From Rossellomorea vietnamensis (GTDB lineage Bacteria; Bacillota; Bacilli; Bacillales; Bacillaceae_B), in NCBI RefSeq assembly GCF_008180415.1, contig NZ_VTEI01000013.1:69747-133746 (forward strand): a stretch of DNA of 64,000 nucleotides, written 5' to 3'. Positions 52,059 through 59,352 of this stretch are shown piece after piece (position 1 is the first letter of the stretch; each line of letters begins with the position of its first letter). Below the pieces are notes generated by a model. It was not told the DNA's origin. It did not search any database and was given only the letters and a program-made list of their open reading frames with translations. Both the position numbers and the translations under genes were made by a program.

Positions 52059-52253
52059 TTATTGTATTATATTTTTTACCCTGCCAACTTGTCCATCTGC
52101 AAGGCGGACTTTAATGCCGTGGGGATGCGTTGCCGAGTTGGTGAGGATATCTTTTACAGTGCCTCTCGTGGTATTTCCGCTTCTCTGGTCTTTTTTCAGG
52201 ACGATATCAACTTCGATACCTGGTTTAATATTGGCGCGCTGTTGACCGTTCAT
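52059..52253 (-). CDS. ywbE: YwbE family protein
   Basis: 64 residues, full-length match to the Bacillus YwbE family: RANIKPGIEVDIVLKKDQRS, GTVKDILTNSATHPHGIKV and VGRVKNII. A small beta-rich protein, probably nucleic-acid or ribosome associated, but the function is unknown. Start at 52253 directly after the stop of the small gene upstream, so the two are translationally coupled. Confidence 0.9.
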   Translation of the reverse strand: MNGQQRANIKPGIEVDIVLKKDQRSGNTTRGTVKDILTNSATHPHGIKVRLADGQVGRVKNIIQ

Positions 52254-52254
52254 A

Positions 52255-52428
52255 TTAAACCCCCGTTCGTTTCTTTTGATTATTAGGCTTTTTGGTGAGC
52301 TGGCTTTTGAGCGGCTGGGTCGATTTCACAAGTCTGTTGGGGTTGCTGCCGGATTGTTGTTTCTTTTGTGCGAGCTTTTCCTTCATTGCTTCTGCAAGGC
52401 TGATTTTCTTTTTCTCGGTTGATGACAT
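52255..52428 (-). CDS. Small basic protein upstream of ywbE
   Basis: 57 residues, strongly basic and hydrophilic: MSSTEKKKISLAEAMKEKLA at the start (amphipathic helix likely), then QKKQQSGSN and a K/Q/N-rich tail ending KKRTGV. AAGGAG lies ten bases before ATG 52428. Its TAA is one base from the ywbE ATG, which supports a real, coupled gene. No domain recognised; an RNA- or ribosome-binding role with YwbE is speculation. Confidence 0.7.
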   Translation of the reverse strand: MSSTEKKKISLAEAMKEKLAQKKQQSGSNPNRLVKSTQPLKSQLTKKPNNQKKRTGV

Positions 52429-52557
52429 CTGGGTGTCTCTCCTTCATCTGTTTTCATCTATTATAGATCATATTGAGGCTGAAAGTAAGGTATTCACGTA
52501 TTTGGGCGTAATTACATAGGATAGTTGGCAAAAGCCCAGCAGGAGGAGTGGTGAAAA

Positions 52558-53085
52558 ATGTCTTATTATTACGGTGTTCAGCAGGGATATTATAATGGCT
52601 ATCTTCCTTATAGAAATGTTCCTTCGATTTCCTATGCCCAAATTGAAGGAGGGCCTCTGGCTCCAAACTTAAAAGGATATGTTTTTTTCAGAGAAGTGCC
52701 AAATGGGACGGAGGTTCATGTAGAAGTAAATGGGCTGCCGGAGTTCAAACCAGCCCAAGGAGAGCAGAATCCAATCGGACCACACGGATTTCACCTTCAT
52801 GAAAATGGCAGTTGTGATATCGGTGACAAAGAAGAGCCATTTAAAGCAGCAGGCGGCCATTGGAACCCAGACGGTGAACCCCATGGAAACCATGCAGGCG
52901 ATTTCCCGGTCCTTTTTTCCAATAATGGCTATGCGAGAATGACTTTCTTTACCAACAGATTCAGACCAGAGGACATAGTAGGGAAAGCTGTCATCATTCA
53001 CCAGAGTCCGGATGATTACCGGTCCCAGCCATCGGGCGACGCGGGGAAGCGATTGGCTTGCGGTTTGATTGTGAAGTATCAATGA
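52558..53085 (+). CDS. Cu/Zn superoxide dismutase (SodC family) without signal peptide
   Basis: 175 residues. Metal ligands are complete: Cu site FHLHE, GGHWNP and VIIHQSPDD; Zn site EPHGNHAGD. The disulphide cysteines lie in ENGSCD and RLACG. The N-terminus MSYYYGVQQGYYNGYLPY is tyrosine/glycine-rich with no signal peptide or lipobox, unlike exported YojM-type SodC. That composition recalls spore-coat proteins, so coat localisation is a possibility (inference). AGGAGGAG upstream; own terminator. It removes superoxide if metallated. Confidence 0.92.
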   Translation: MSYYYGVQQGYYNGYLPYRNVPSISYAQIEGGPLAPNLKGYVFFREVPNGTEVHVEVNGLPEFKPAQGEQNPIGPHGFHLHENGSCDIGDKEEPFKAAGGHWNPDGEPHGNHAGDFPVLFSNNGYARMTFFTNRFRPEDIVGKAVIIHQSPDDYRSQPSGDAGKRLACGLIVKYQ

Positions 53086-53090
53086 TCTTT

Positions 53091-53121
53091 GGAGTACAGA
53101 CTTTTCTGTACTCTTTTTTTT
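53091..53121 (+). terminator. Terminator of the sodC-like gene
   Basis: GAGTACAGA / TCTGTACTC stem followed by seven T. Confidence 0.88.
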
Positions 53122-53193
53122 GATTTAACATTGAATGTAGAGGTTTATTTTGTAATAATTGGAATTAATTAAAAGTATAGGGGGAGCAATATT

Positions 53194-53382
53194 TTGAAAA
53201 AAACTGGGTTACCCATGATTGTATCTTTAGCAGTACTAATTGGTTTGCCGGTGTTTTTTCTGTTCATTTCCTTTATTACCGGTCAGTGGGGCTATCTTTT
53301 CTGGAGCCTGCCTCCGTCCTTTTTAGCCGGATTTACTGGTCTGATGGTCTCAAGGAATAATTCAAGAATGAAGAATGTTTAA
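53194..53382 (+). CDS. Small two-TM hypothetical membrane protein
   Basis: 62 residues with two hydrophobic segments (about 7-29 and 34-52) and a short basic tail (RNNSRMKNV). TTG start behind AGGGGGAG. No known family recognised. A second small membrane gene follows 117 bp downstream. Confidence 0.6.
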   Translation: MKKTGLPMIVSLAVLIGLPVFFLFISFITGQWGYLFWSLPPSFLAGFTGLMVSRNNSRMKNV

Positions 53383-53499
53383 GAAGTTGAGGTTGAATTG
53401 TTAAGGTGAAAACTAGGATATTGAAACTTTTATTGGTTGGAGTCGTATAAAATAGTACAAAGGTTTTTACCGAGGATAAAAATATGGGAGGGTGCTATT

Positions 53500-53742
53500 T
53501 TGAAAAAAGTTTTGATCTTTTTGACAAGCTTTCTTGTATTGTATGCAGTCTTGCAAATTGGTTCCGGTTTGGTCCTTACAGCATTGTATACACCAGACAT
53601 AGCAGGAGCTTGGGAGACAAGCACTGCTTTATCAAGTGAGGTTTCTTTTGGCGGAGGCTTTACGTACTTCAGCCTGATCTTTCTACTAATTGCCGCTTTG
53701 CTGGCAGCCTTTGTTTCTAAATTCTTTCAGAAGAAGTATTGA
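53500..53742 (+). CDS. Small two-TM hypothetical membrane protein
   Basis: 80 residues: TM1 (about 4-28, LIFLTSFLVLYAVLQ), an external loop with YTPDIAGAWETST, TM2 (about 53-73) and the tail SKFFQKKY. I chose TTG 53500 behind GGGAGGG; the open frame upstream has no site. Same strand as the preceding small membrane gene; function unknown. Confidence 0.62.
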   Translation: MKKVLIFLTSFLVLYAVLQIGSGLVLTALYTPDIAGAWETSTALSSEVSFGGGFTYFSLIFLLIAALLAAFVSKFFQKKY

Positions 53743-53804
53743 AGAGCAGGAAGCCCTGGTGCACTGCATATTTTACAGACACACAGGGATCGTATGAAGA
53801 GATC

Positions 53805-53990
53805 TTTTTACAGCATGTAATTCTGATTGGTTGGAAGTGAGGCCGTATAAAAGGACTTTATACAGCATGTAATTCTGATTAGATGGATGTGATGCCGTAT
53901 AAAAGCCCTTTATACAGCATGTAATTCTAGTTAAGGTAGAGTTGATGCCATATAAAAGGACTTTATACAGCATGTAATTCTAGTTTTTGA
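53805..53990. repeat. Tandem array, 52-53 bp period, four units
   Basis: CAGCATGTAATTCT starts at 53811, 53863, 53915 and 53968 (steps 52, 52, 53). Units are dyads: TTTATACAGCATG pairs with GATGCCGTATAAA with two mismatches. It lies between the convergent small membrane gene and the YeiH-like gene. No gene is supported. Confidence 0.88.
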
Positions 53991-54062
53991 AGATCTGCTG
54001 CAGTTTAAAAACGCTGCAAACTTACGAACACTCACCACGCTCATAGACAAGCTCATAACAGA

Positions 54063-54093
54063 AGAGGGCAAAACCGCATTTGGTTTTGCCCTC
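54063..54093. terminator. Terminator hairpin downstream of the YeiH-like gene
   Basis: GAGGGCAAAACC / GGTTTTGCCCTC perfect 12-bp stem, loop GCATTT; weak T-run on the minus strand (TTCTG). Confidence 0.65.
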
Positions 54094-54124
54094 AATCAGT
54101 TAAGGCTCTCCTGGTCCAATCATT

Positions 54125-55141
54125 TTACAATAAAAACAAGATCATAACCAGACTGACCACAGATACCGTCACAGATGCTGCCAGACCGGCAATCAACGGT
54201 TTCCATCCAAGTTTGGCGAACTGCTTGAGGTTCACCTGCAAGCCGACAGCGGCCATTACCATAATGATGATGAATTTTGCGGTGTCTGTCACTGCTTCTT
54301 CAACAGCTCCTGGAATGATGCCGAACGAATTCACGATACTTACAGCCAGGAAAAGAAGGACAAACCAAGGAAATGCTTTTCTTGCGGCCGTTGAACCCCT
54401 GGGCGTATCTGTTTTCAGAAGCAGCGGAAGTACAAGAATCAGCGGAAGCAAAAACAGGGTCCTTGCCAGCTTCACGGTAGTTGCGACTTGGCCGGCTTCG
54501 TTTCCGTATACATAACCAACTGCGATGGCCGAAGAAGTATCATGGACAGCTGTGCCCGCCCAGATTCCAAACGACATGGAATTCAGGTCCAGCACATGTC
54601 CGACCATCGGATATAAGAAAAAGGCAATAAGATTAAAAAAGACAATGATTGAAATGGCGTATGCCGTTTCGTTATCATCAGAATCTATCACCCCTTTGAC
54701 GGCGGAAATGGCCGTTGCCCCGCAGATGCTTGTGCCAACCCCAATCAGCAAAGAGAGCTTGCGGTCCATCTTCAGCAGGCTTCCTGCCCACACGGTCATA
54801 ACAATTCCCAATATGACAGAGACCAAAATAATCCAAAGCGATTGTCTGCCAATCAAGAGGATGTCGGCGAGGCTGAGGCTGACCCCAAGCATGACCACTG
54901 CCGCTTTTAATAGCTTTTTCAAGGTGAGTGAGAGCCCAGGCTGAAAAACGGCATGTACTCCAACGGTATTGTTAATGGCAATACCAAGGATGATGGCAAA
55001 TAAAATACTTCCCACGAGAGGGAAAAGGGTGCCAAGATACTTGGCTGCCCCTGCTATGATCAATAATAAAAGGATGCCGCTGCTCCATTTGGGGAGGCGT
55101 GCAGCAATCCTTTTGTTTAAAACGTCCTGCAAATCATCCAC
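54125..55141 (-). CDS. YeiH-family putative sulfate/anion exporter
   Basis: 338 residues, about ten hydrophobic segments. Signature stretches of the UPF0324/YeiH family are present: GVGTSICGATAISAVKGVI and WAGTAVHDTSSAIAVGYVYG. The family is annotated as putative sulfate exporters, with weak experimental basis. ATG start with no strong ribosome-binding site (GAGCAG). Monocistronic. Confidence 0.87.
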   Translation of the reverse strand: MDDLQDVLNKRIAARLPKWSSGILLLLIIAGAAKYLGTLFPLVGSILFAIILGIAINNTVGVHAVFQPGLSLTLKKLLKAAVVMLGVSLSLADILLIGRQSLWIILVSVILGIVMTVWAGSLLKMDRKLSLLIGVGTSICGATAISAVKGVIDSDDNETAYAISIIVFFNLIAFFLYPMVGHVLDLNSMSFGIWAGTAVHDTSSAIAVGYVYGNEAGQVATTVKLARTLFLLPLILVLPLLLKTDTPRGSTAARKAFPWFVLLFLAVSIVNSFGIIPGAVEEAVTDTAKFIIIMVMAAVGLQVNLKQFAKLGWKPLIAGLAASVTVSVVSLVMILFLL

Positions 55142-55219
55142 TGCTCCTCTATGCTGCTAAGCAATTGTTGTATTCAATACTGAGTTTCCTATTAGTATCT
55201 TATCAAAACTGAGAGGAAA

Positions 55220-55810
55220 TTAGTTCAATTTCTTAATGTCTTCGATCATTTCATCAAAAGGAGGGTCACTTACACCTTCGTATTGTTTCAAGACAGTGCC
55301 ATTTTCACTGATTAAGTAAAAGGATGTGCCGTGAACAAATTGATTGGATCCTTCCACTTTAGCAGCCGGTGTGTTAAAGGATCGGTTGGCGAACAGTTCA
55401 ATTTCTTCTTGTGTATACCCCGTCAGGAAATCCCAGTGAGCTAAGTCTGCTTCATAATGCTGGCTGTATTCGGTCAAAACCTCTGGTGTGTCGTTCTCTG
55501 GATCGATGCTGAAGGAGATCAGTTTAACATCTTCCTCCAGATTTGCTTCTTTCAGCTTTTTTTGCAAATGGGCCATATTCGCCGTCATGGGAAGGCAGAC
55601 CGTGTCACAGCTGGTAAATATAAAATCTGCAAACGTAATGCGTCCTTTAAGCCCGCTTAACGTTACAGCCTCTCCATCCTGATTGACGGCGGAAAATTCT
55701 TCTATTTCCATACTCATAGGGAATGTCTCTTCAATATTTTCCGAGCTGGAGCAGCCTGTGAAAAGTAATCCTGCGAAGATGAGGAGTGCGGCAGGTTTAA
55801 TCCATTTCAT
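55220..55810 (-). CDS. SCO1/SenC-family copper-chaperone lipoprotein
   Basis: 196 residues. Signal peptide with lipobox FTGC (Cys about 20), then a thioredoxin fold with the metal/redox motif CDTVC in FTSCDTVCLPM and the third ligand His in NQFVHGTSFYL. Typical role: delivering copper to or reducing the CuA site of cytochrome oxidase. It lies 54 bp after the binding-protein gene at 55865, but a terminator separates them. Confidence 0.9.
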   Translation of the reverse strand: MKWIKPAALLIFAGLLFTGCSSSENIEETFPMSMEIEEFSAVNQDGEAVTLSGLKGRITFADFIFTSCDTVCLPMTANMAHLQKKLKEANLEEDVKLISFSIDPENDTPEVLTEYSQHYEADLAHWDFLTGYTQEEIELFANRSFNTPAAKVEGSNQFVHGTSFYLISENGTVLKQYEGVSDPPFDEMIEDIKKLN

Positions 55811-55829
55811 GATTTGTCCCCCTTAAAAA

Positions 55830-55857
55830 CGGCTGATCCACATTGAGGATCAGCCGC
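55830..55857 (-). terminator. Terminator after the binding-protein gene
   Basis: CGGCTGATCC / GGATCAGCCG 10-bp stem; GTTTTTAA follows on the minus strand. Confidence 0.85.
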
Positions 55858-55864
55858 TGAATAA

Positions 55865-56866
55865 TTATTGGATGAATTGTTTATCGATAAGGTCTGTGAA
55901 ATCCGGCTTTTCTTTAAGGAATTTCAGTTCATAAGAAGAGTCAGCGAATGCTTGAACAGCTTCGGAGTCGACTTCATACGTGAAACCTATTCTTTCCCAG
56001 GCTCCATCGACAACTTTCTCGTCTAATTCTTGGCCTGTTACGTCTTTTACATCTTTAATGGTAATTGCTTTTGCTTCTTCGGGGTTATCGATAATGAATT
56101 GTGTCGCTTTTTTATGAGCATCAACAATTTTCTGAATCAACTCTGGGTTTTCTTCCATCACCTTACCTGATGCAGCCATAACAGAAGCAGGAAGGGTTTC
56201 ACCGAAAGAAACTTCATCCGCGTTGATGATGACTTTTGCGCCTGTTTCCTGTTCTAGTACTGCTGCCCAAGGTTCTGGTGCAACGGCAATATCAATTTTT
56301 CCGCTTTCAAACATGGCTTGATATTGAGCAGGATTGCCTGTAATGTGGCGCATTGTGCCTCCTATGCGCTCAGAAGTAATGCCCATCTCCTTCATGAATG
56401 TCTCAACTTGCACGTCATGAGTACATCCTACAGCTGGTGTAATGAACGTTTTTCCTGCGAAGTCTTCAGGGGACTCTATTCCGCTGTCTTTTCTAGCGAG
56501 TACGACTGTACCGCCTGTAGAAGCACCAGCAATGATTTTAACATCTGCGCCAGTGGAGTAGTTATTCATTGCGGGTCCAGGACCGACCAGGCCGGCATCG
56601 ATTTCTCCTGTTTTCAAGGCTGTCATGAACGCAGCTCCATCAGCGAACGTTTTGTATTCCACTTCTGTGCCGTCTCCAAGTTCTGCCTCAAGGTATCCTT
56701 GATCCTTCACGACCATTGCGGGCACGTGATTGATATTAGGGAAGTAACCATAAATGACTTTTTCTTTATTGCCGCCTTCACCAGAAGAGTTAGAAGATGT
56801 GCCGCAGCCTGCTAAAAGACCGGCAAACGTTAGTAACACGGTGAATAACATTAGTATTTTTTTCAT
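55865..56866 (-). CDS. Sulfonate/nitrate/taurine-type ABC substrate-binding lipoprotein
   Basis: 333 residues. Lipobox LAGC (Cys about 21), then the family's YGYFPNINHVPAMVV start, EYKTFADGAAFMTALKTGE, GAGPAMNNY-like GLVGPGPAMN, and VAPEPWAAVL. It binds an oxyanion or alkanesulfonate outside and feeds the permease at 57105. It is the third gene of the minus-strand unit, but a MITE now sits between it and the permease gene. Confidence 0.9.
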   Translation of the reverse strand: MKKILMLFTVLLTFAGLLAGCGTSSNSSGEGGNKEKVIYGYFPNINHVPAMVVKDQGYLEAELGDGTEVEYKTFADGAAFMTALKTGEIDAGLVGPGPAMNNYSTGADVKIIAGASTGGTVVLARKDSGIESPEDFAGKTFITPAVGCTHDVQVETFMKEMGITSERIGGTMRHITGNPAQYQAMFESGKIDIAVAPEPWAAVLEQETGAKVIINADEVSFGETLPASVMAASGKVMEENPELIQKIVDAHKKATQFIIDNPEEAKAITIKDVKDVTGQELDEKVVDGAWERIGFTYEVDSEAVQAFADSSYELKFLKEKPDFTDLIDKQFIQ

Positions 56867-56893
56867 AGTGTTCCTCCTGAATTCATTTATTTA

Positions 56894-57084
56894 GGTCTTT
56901 TCGTAAACTTTGTTGCTAATCCACACCAATTCCAAAGAAAATAACCCTAATTCACAGCTAAAACCCCGTAAATAGGAAGAGAAAAGAGCTGCTCTTCCAG
57001 ATTAGAAAGTAATACCTCAGTATCCAGGGTGAAAATCCGGCTCTTGGGATTTTTCCGAAAGCAACAATTTATGCGAAAACAGCC
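56894..57084. mobile_element. MITE copy 4 (long form, about 191 bp)
   Basis: The left end is slightly worn (GTCTTTTCGTAAACTTTGTTG) and the right end is ATGCGAAAACAGCC. Internal AAAAGAGCTGC, CAGTATCC and TCCGGCTCTTGGGATTTTTCC match copy 1. Flanks TTATTTAG (56887) and TTTTTTAG (57085) agree at 7 of 8, consistent with an old duplication. It lies inside the sulfonate-type ABC operon. Confidence 0.8.
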
Positions 57085-57104
57085 TTTTTTAGTATGGTTT
57101 GGGT

Positions 57105-57860
57105 TTAAGATTGAAGACCCCAGCGTTTCAATACATTTTTCTCAATGCGGGAGAAGATCAGCTGGTCGACGACGGCACCGATGACACCAATGATCACCAT
57201 GACGCCGATCACAAGCGACATGTCCCCAAAGTCTGACGCGAAACGGAGAGTGTATCCAAGTCCCGGCCCTGTACTGAGCAGTTCTCCTGCCATCAAGGCT
57301 CTCCAGGCAAATGCCCAGGCAAGTCTTGCACCTGTTACGGCGTAAGGGATGGAAGCCGGGAAGATGACTCTGATGAATAAATCAATTCCCTTCGAACCCA
57401 TTGTTTGCGCCGCTTTGATGTAAAGAGGGGACACGTTCTGAATCCCGGTCCGGATATTAAGGGCCATTACGAACGTTCCTCCAAGTACAACGACAAAAAT
57501 GACAGATGTTTCATTCAAGCCAAACCACATGATAGCCAGTGGCAGCCAAACAATACTAGGGACGCTCTGGAAAGCAAGAAGCAGCGAACCGAGTGTCTCG
57601 TCAGCCGTTTTGGACTTGGCAAGAAGGATGCCGATGCTGGTTCCGATGGCAAGGGCGATGCCTAGACCGATAATCAGTCTCTTGAAGCTTGCGATTAAAT
57701 CGTATACAAGTGTCATATCAGAAAAACCGGTTAGTAAAGCTTGAAAAACATCGGAAGGCGCCGGAAGTATGATTTTTGCCCACAACTCAAAATAGGCACC
57801 GGCTTCCCAAAGCGATAGAATGACAGCGAAAAATATTAATCTCTTAACTATTGGCTTCAT
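57105..57860 (-). CDS. Sulfonate/nitrate/taurine-type ABC permease
   Basis: 251 residues, six membrane segments. The EAA-like loop KAAQTMGSKGIDLFIRVIFP and the following GARLAWAFAWRALMAGELL are characteristic of SsuC/TauC permeases. The gene starts inside the end of the ATPase gene (17-base overlap), so they are coupled. Downstream the transcript runs into the MITE at 56894. Confidence 0.92.
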   Translation of the reverse strand: MKPIVKRLIFFAVILSLWEAGAYFELWAKIILPAPSDVFQALLTGFSDMTLVYDLIASFKRLIIGLGIALAIGTSIGILLAKSKTADETLGSLLLAFQSVPSIVWLPLAIMWFGLNETSVIFVVVLGGTFVMALNIRTGIQNVSPLYIKAAQTMGSKGIDLFIRVIFPASIPYAVTGARLAWAFAWRALMAGELLSTGPGLGYTLRFASDFGDMSLVIGVMVIIGVIGAVVDQLIFSRIEKNVLKRWGLQS

Positions 57861-58632
57861 AAGCTAATTCCTCACTGATGACTTTGTCTATTTCTTTCTT
57901 AAGGTGGACCATGATTTCTTCCTCCAGAGCAATTCTCTCTTCTTTATGCTCTTCGCGGGGGCGGGGGATATCCACCTTGATATCGGCTATGATCGTTCCA
58001 GGCCTCGTTCCCATTACAATGATTCGATCGGACAGCTTGATAGATTCCGAGATGCTGTGGGTAACAAACAGGACCGTCTTCTTCGTCTCCATCCAAATCC
58101 GCTCAAGCTGTTCATGAAGGCGGGAGCGTGTCTGCTCATCCAGAGCCCCGAATGGTTCATCCATCAAGAGAATTTCAGGATTCATGGCAAGAGCACGGGC
58201 AATGGCAACACGCTGCTGCATCCCTCCTGATAGCTCATGAGGGTAATGATGAAGATAGTTGCTCAGCTGCACCATTTTCAGGTATTTCTTTGCCTGTTGG
58301 GCAGCGTCATTCTTTGACATTTCCTTCTTTAAGGGAAAGGTAACGTTATCCAGAACGTTCAGCCAAGGGAACAAAGCGGCCTGTTGAAAGACCATGCCTC
58401 TGTCTTTTCCAGGCTTTTTAATGGATTTACCTGCAGCCTCGATGACACCTGAGGAAGCGGAAGTCAATCCTGCGACAATGGAAAGGAGAGTCGATTTTCC
58501 GCAGCCGGAAGGTCCAAGGATCGAAACGAATTCTCCCTTTTCAACACTGAGGTCAATGTCCTTCAAAACAGTTATGGGCTGGCCATCCTTGTCGTTGAAT
58601 TGCTTATTTAGATTTTTAATATTTATGAACAT
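57844..58632 (-). CDS. Sulfonate/nitrate/taurine-type ABC ATPase
   Basis: 262 residues with Walker [11 protein letters not shown] loop [10 protein letters not shown], signature [10 protein letters not shown], Walker [13 protein letters not shown] and switch His in VTHSISES. It energises the permease at 57105. First gene of the minus-strand unit. No known riboswitch or CymR-type element is evident in the 80 AT-rich bases upstream. Confidence 0.94.
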   Translation of the reverse strand: MFINIKNLNKQFNDKDGQPITVLKDIDLSVEKGEFVSILGPSGCGKSTLLSIVAGLTSASSGVIEAAGKSIKKPGKDRGMVFQQAALFPWLNVLDNVTFPLKKEMSKNDAAQQAKKYLKMVQLSNYLHHYPHELSGGMQQRVAIARALAMNPEILLMDEPFGALDEQTRSRLHEQLERIWMETKKTVLFVTHSISESIKLSDRIIVMGTRPGTIIADIKVDIPRPREEHKEERIALEEEIMVHLKKEIDKVISEELAYEANS

Positions 58633-58994
58633 TAATAATCACCTATTCTCATAATTCATATAAAAAAAGTCGGGAATACAAAAGTTAATTATATTCTATT
58701 CTTCCCAGTTGTCAAGGGGAGCCTATTTTTGCTTGTTTATAGAATGGTTTTAAAAACTACTTGGCTAACACATTAGGTGGAAGCTAAAAACTTTTTCGGG
58801 AGTACTTAGATATATGAGGGCATATGGGGAGAAGAAATTTTCCAACTTAATACACATTGCTATCCTTTATAGTATCTGAAACTGAAATTACTAAATTTTG
58901 ACGAGCAATAGTGTTTATGCAATGCTCTTTTTAGAATTATTTTTAAGTATGCCACTTTTCCACTACCCCTTTTTACAAAGAGGGATTGGAGTGG

Positions 58995-59224
58995 AAGGAG
59001 AACGACCTCCTGCGGGACTAGCGGGACAGGTGAGACCCCCAATCTAGATCCAGCACCTAGCCCCTCGGGGTCAAATAACCCCAAGAGATAAAAAGGAAAA
59101 CCGCCTTTTTTCTCTTGAGAACATTTGCCTGTCGGGGCTGACCAAGGTGCTTCCACTTTTTATACAGGCGAAGCCGAGGAGGCTCACCGCCCGCCCCGCG
59201 GAGTCGTGCTCCTGGAGCAGAAAT
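58995..59224. repeat. Common Bacillaceae dispersed repeat, split by a second repeat
   Basis: The left part CCTCCTGCGGGACTAGCGGG...GTGAGACCCCC and the right part GCGAAGCCGAGGAGGCTCAC...CCCGCGGAGTCG...CTCCTGGAGCAG belong to a GC-rich Bacillaceae intergenic repeat. They are separated by the 126-bp-type dyad at 59050-59161, so one element appears inserted in the loop of the other. Confidence 0.7.
59050..59161. repeat. Single copy of the 126-bp-type dyad repeat
   Basis: CAGCACCTAGCCCCTCGGGG at the left and TTTGCCTGTCGGGGCTGACC at the right, as in the array at 1-376, with substitutions in the core (CCCCAAGAGATAAAAAGG). Confidence 0.85.
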
Positions 59225-59302
59225 CCATTACTTTAATCTATACAATAACTATACAAAGAGTTATGAAAAAACTGCCTTCTTAATTTAAATCGGTGAATCC
59301 TG

Positions 59303-59308
59303 TATAAT
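59303..59308 (+). promoter_or_regulatory. Extended -10 of the topB promoter
   Basis: TGTATAAT (TG extension plus perfect TATAAT), 45 bases before the TTG start. The -35 region is weak (TTAATT at a fitting distance). Confidence 0.55.
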
Positions 59309-59352
59309 GGAAGGAACTATGCGTACGTTCGCAAATGAAAGGATTGTTTCGA

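Noticed and set aside
58633-58740. SAM or other sulfur-related riboswitch before the sulfonate-type ABC operon
   Set aside because: I looked for the S-box core words and for a terminator/antiterminator pair on the minus strand and saw none.
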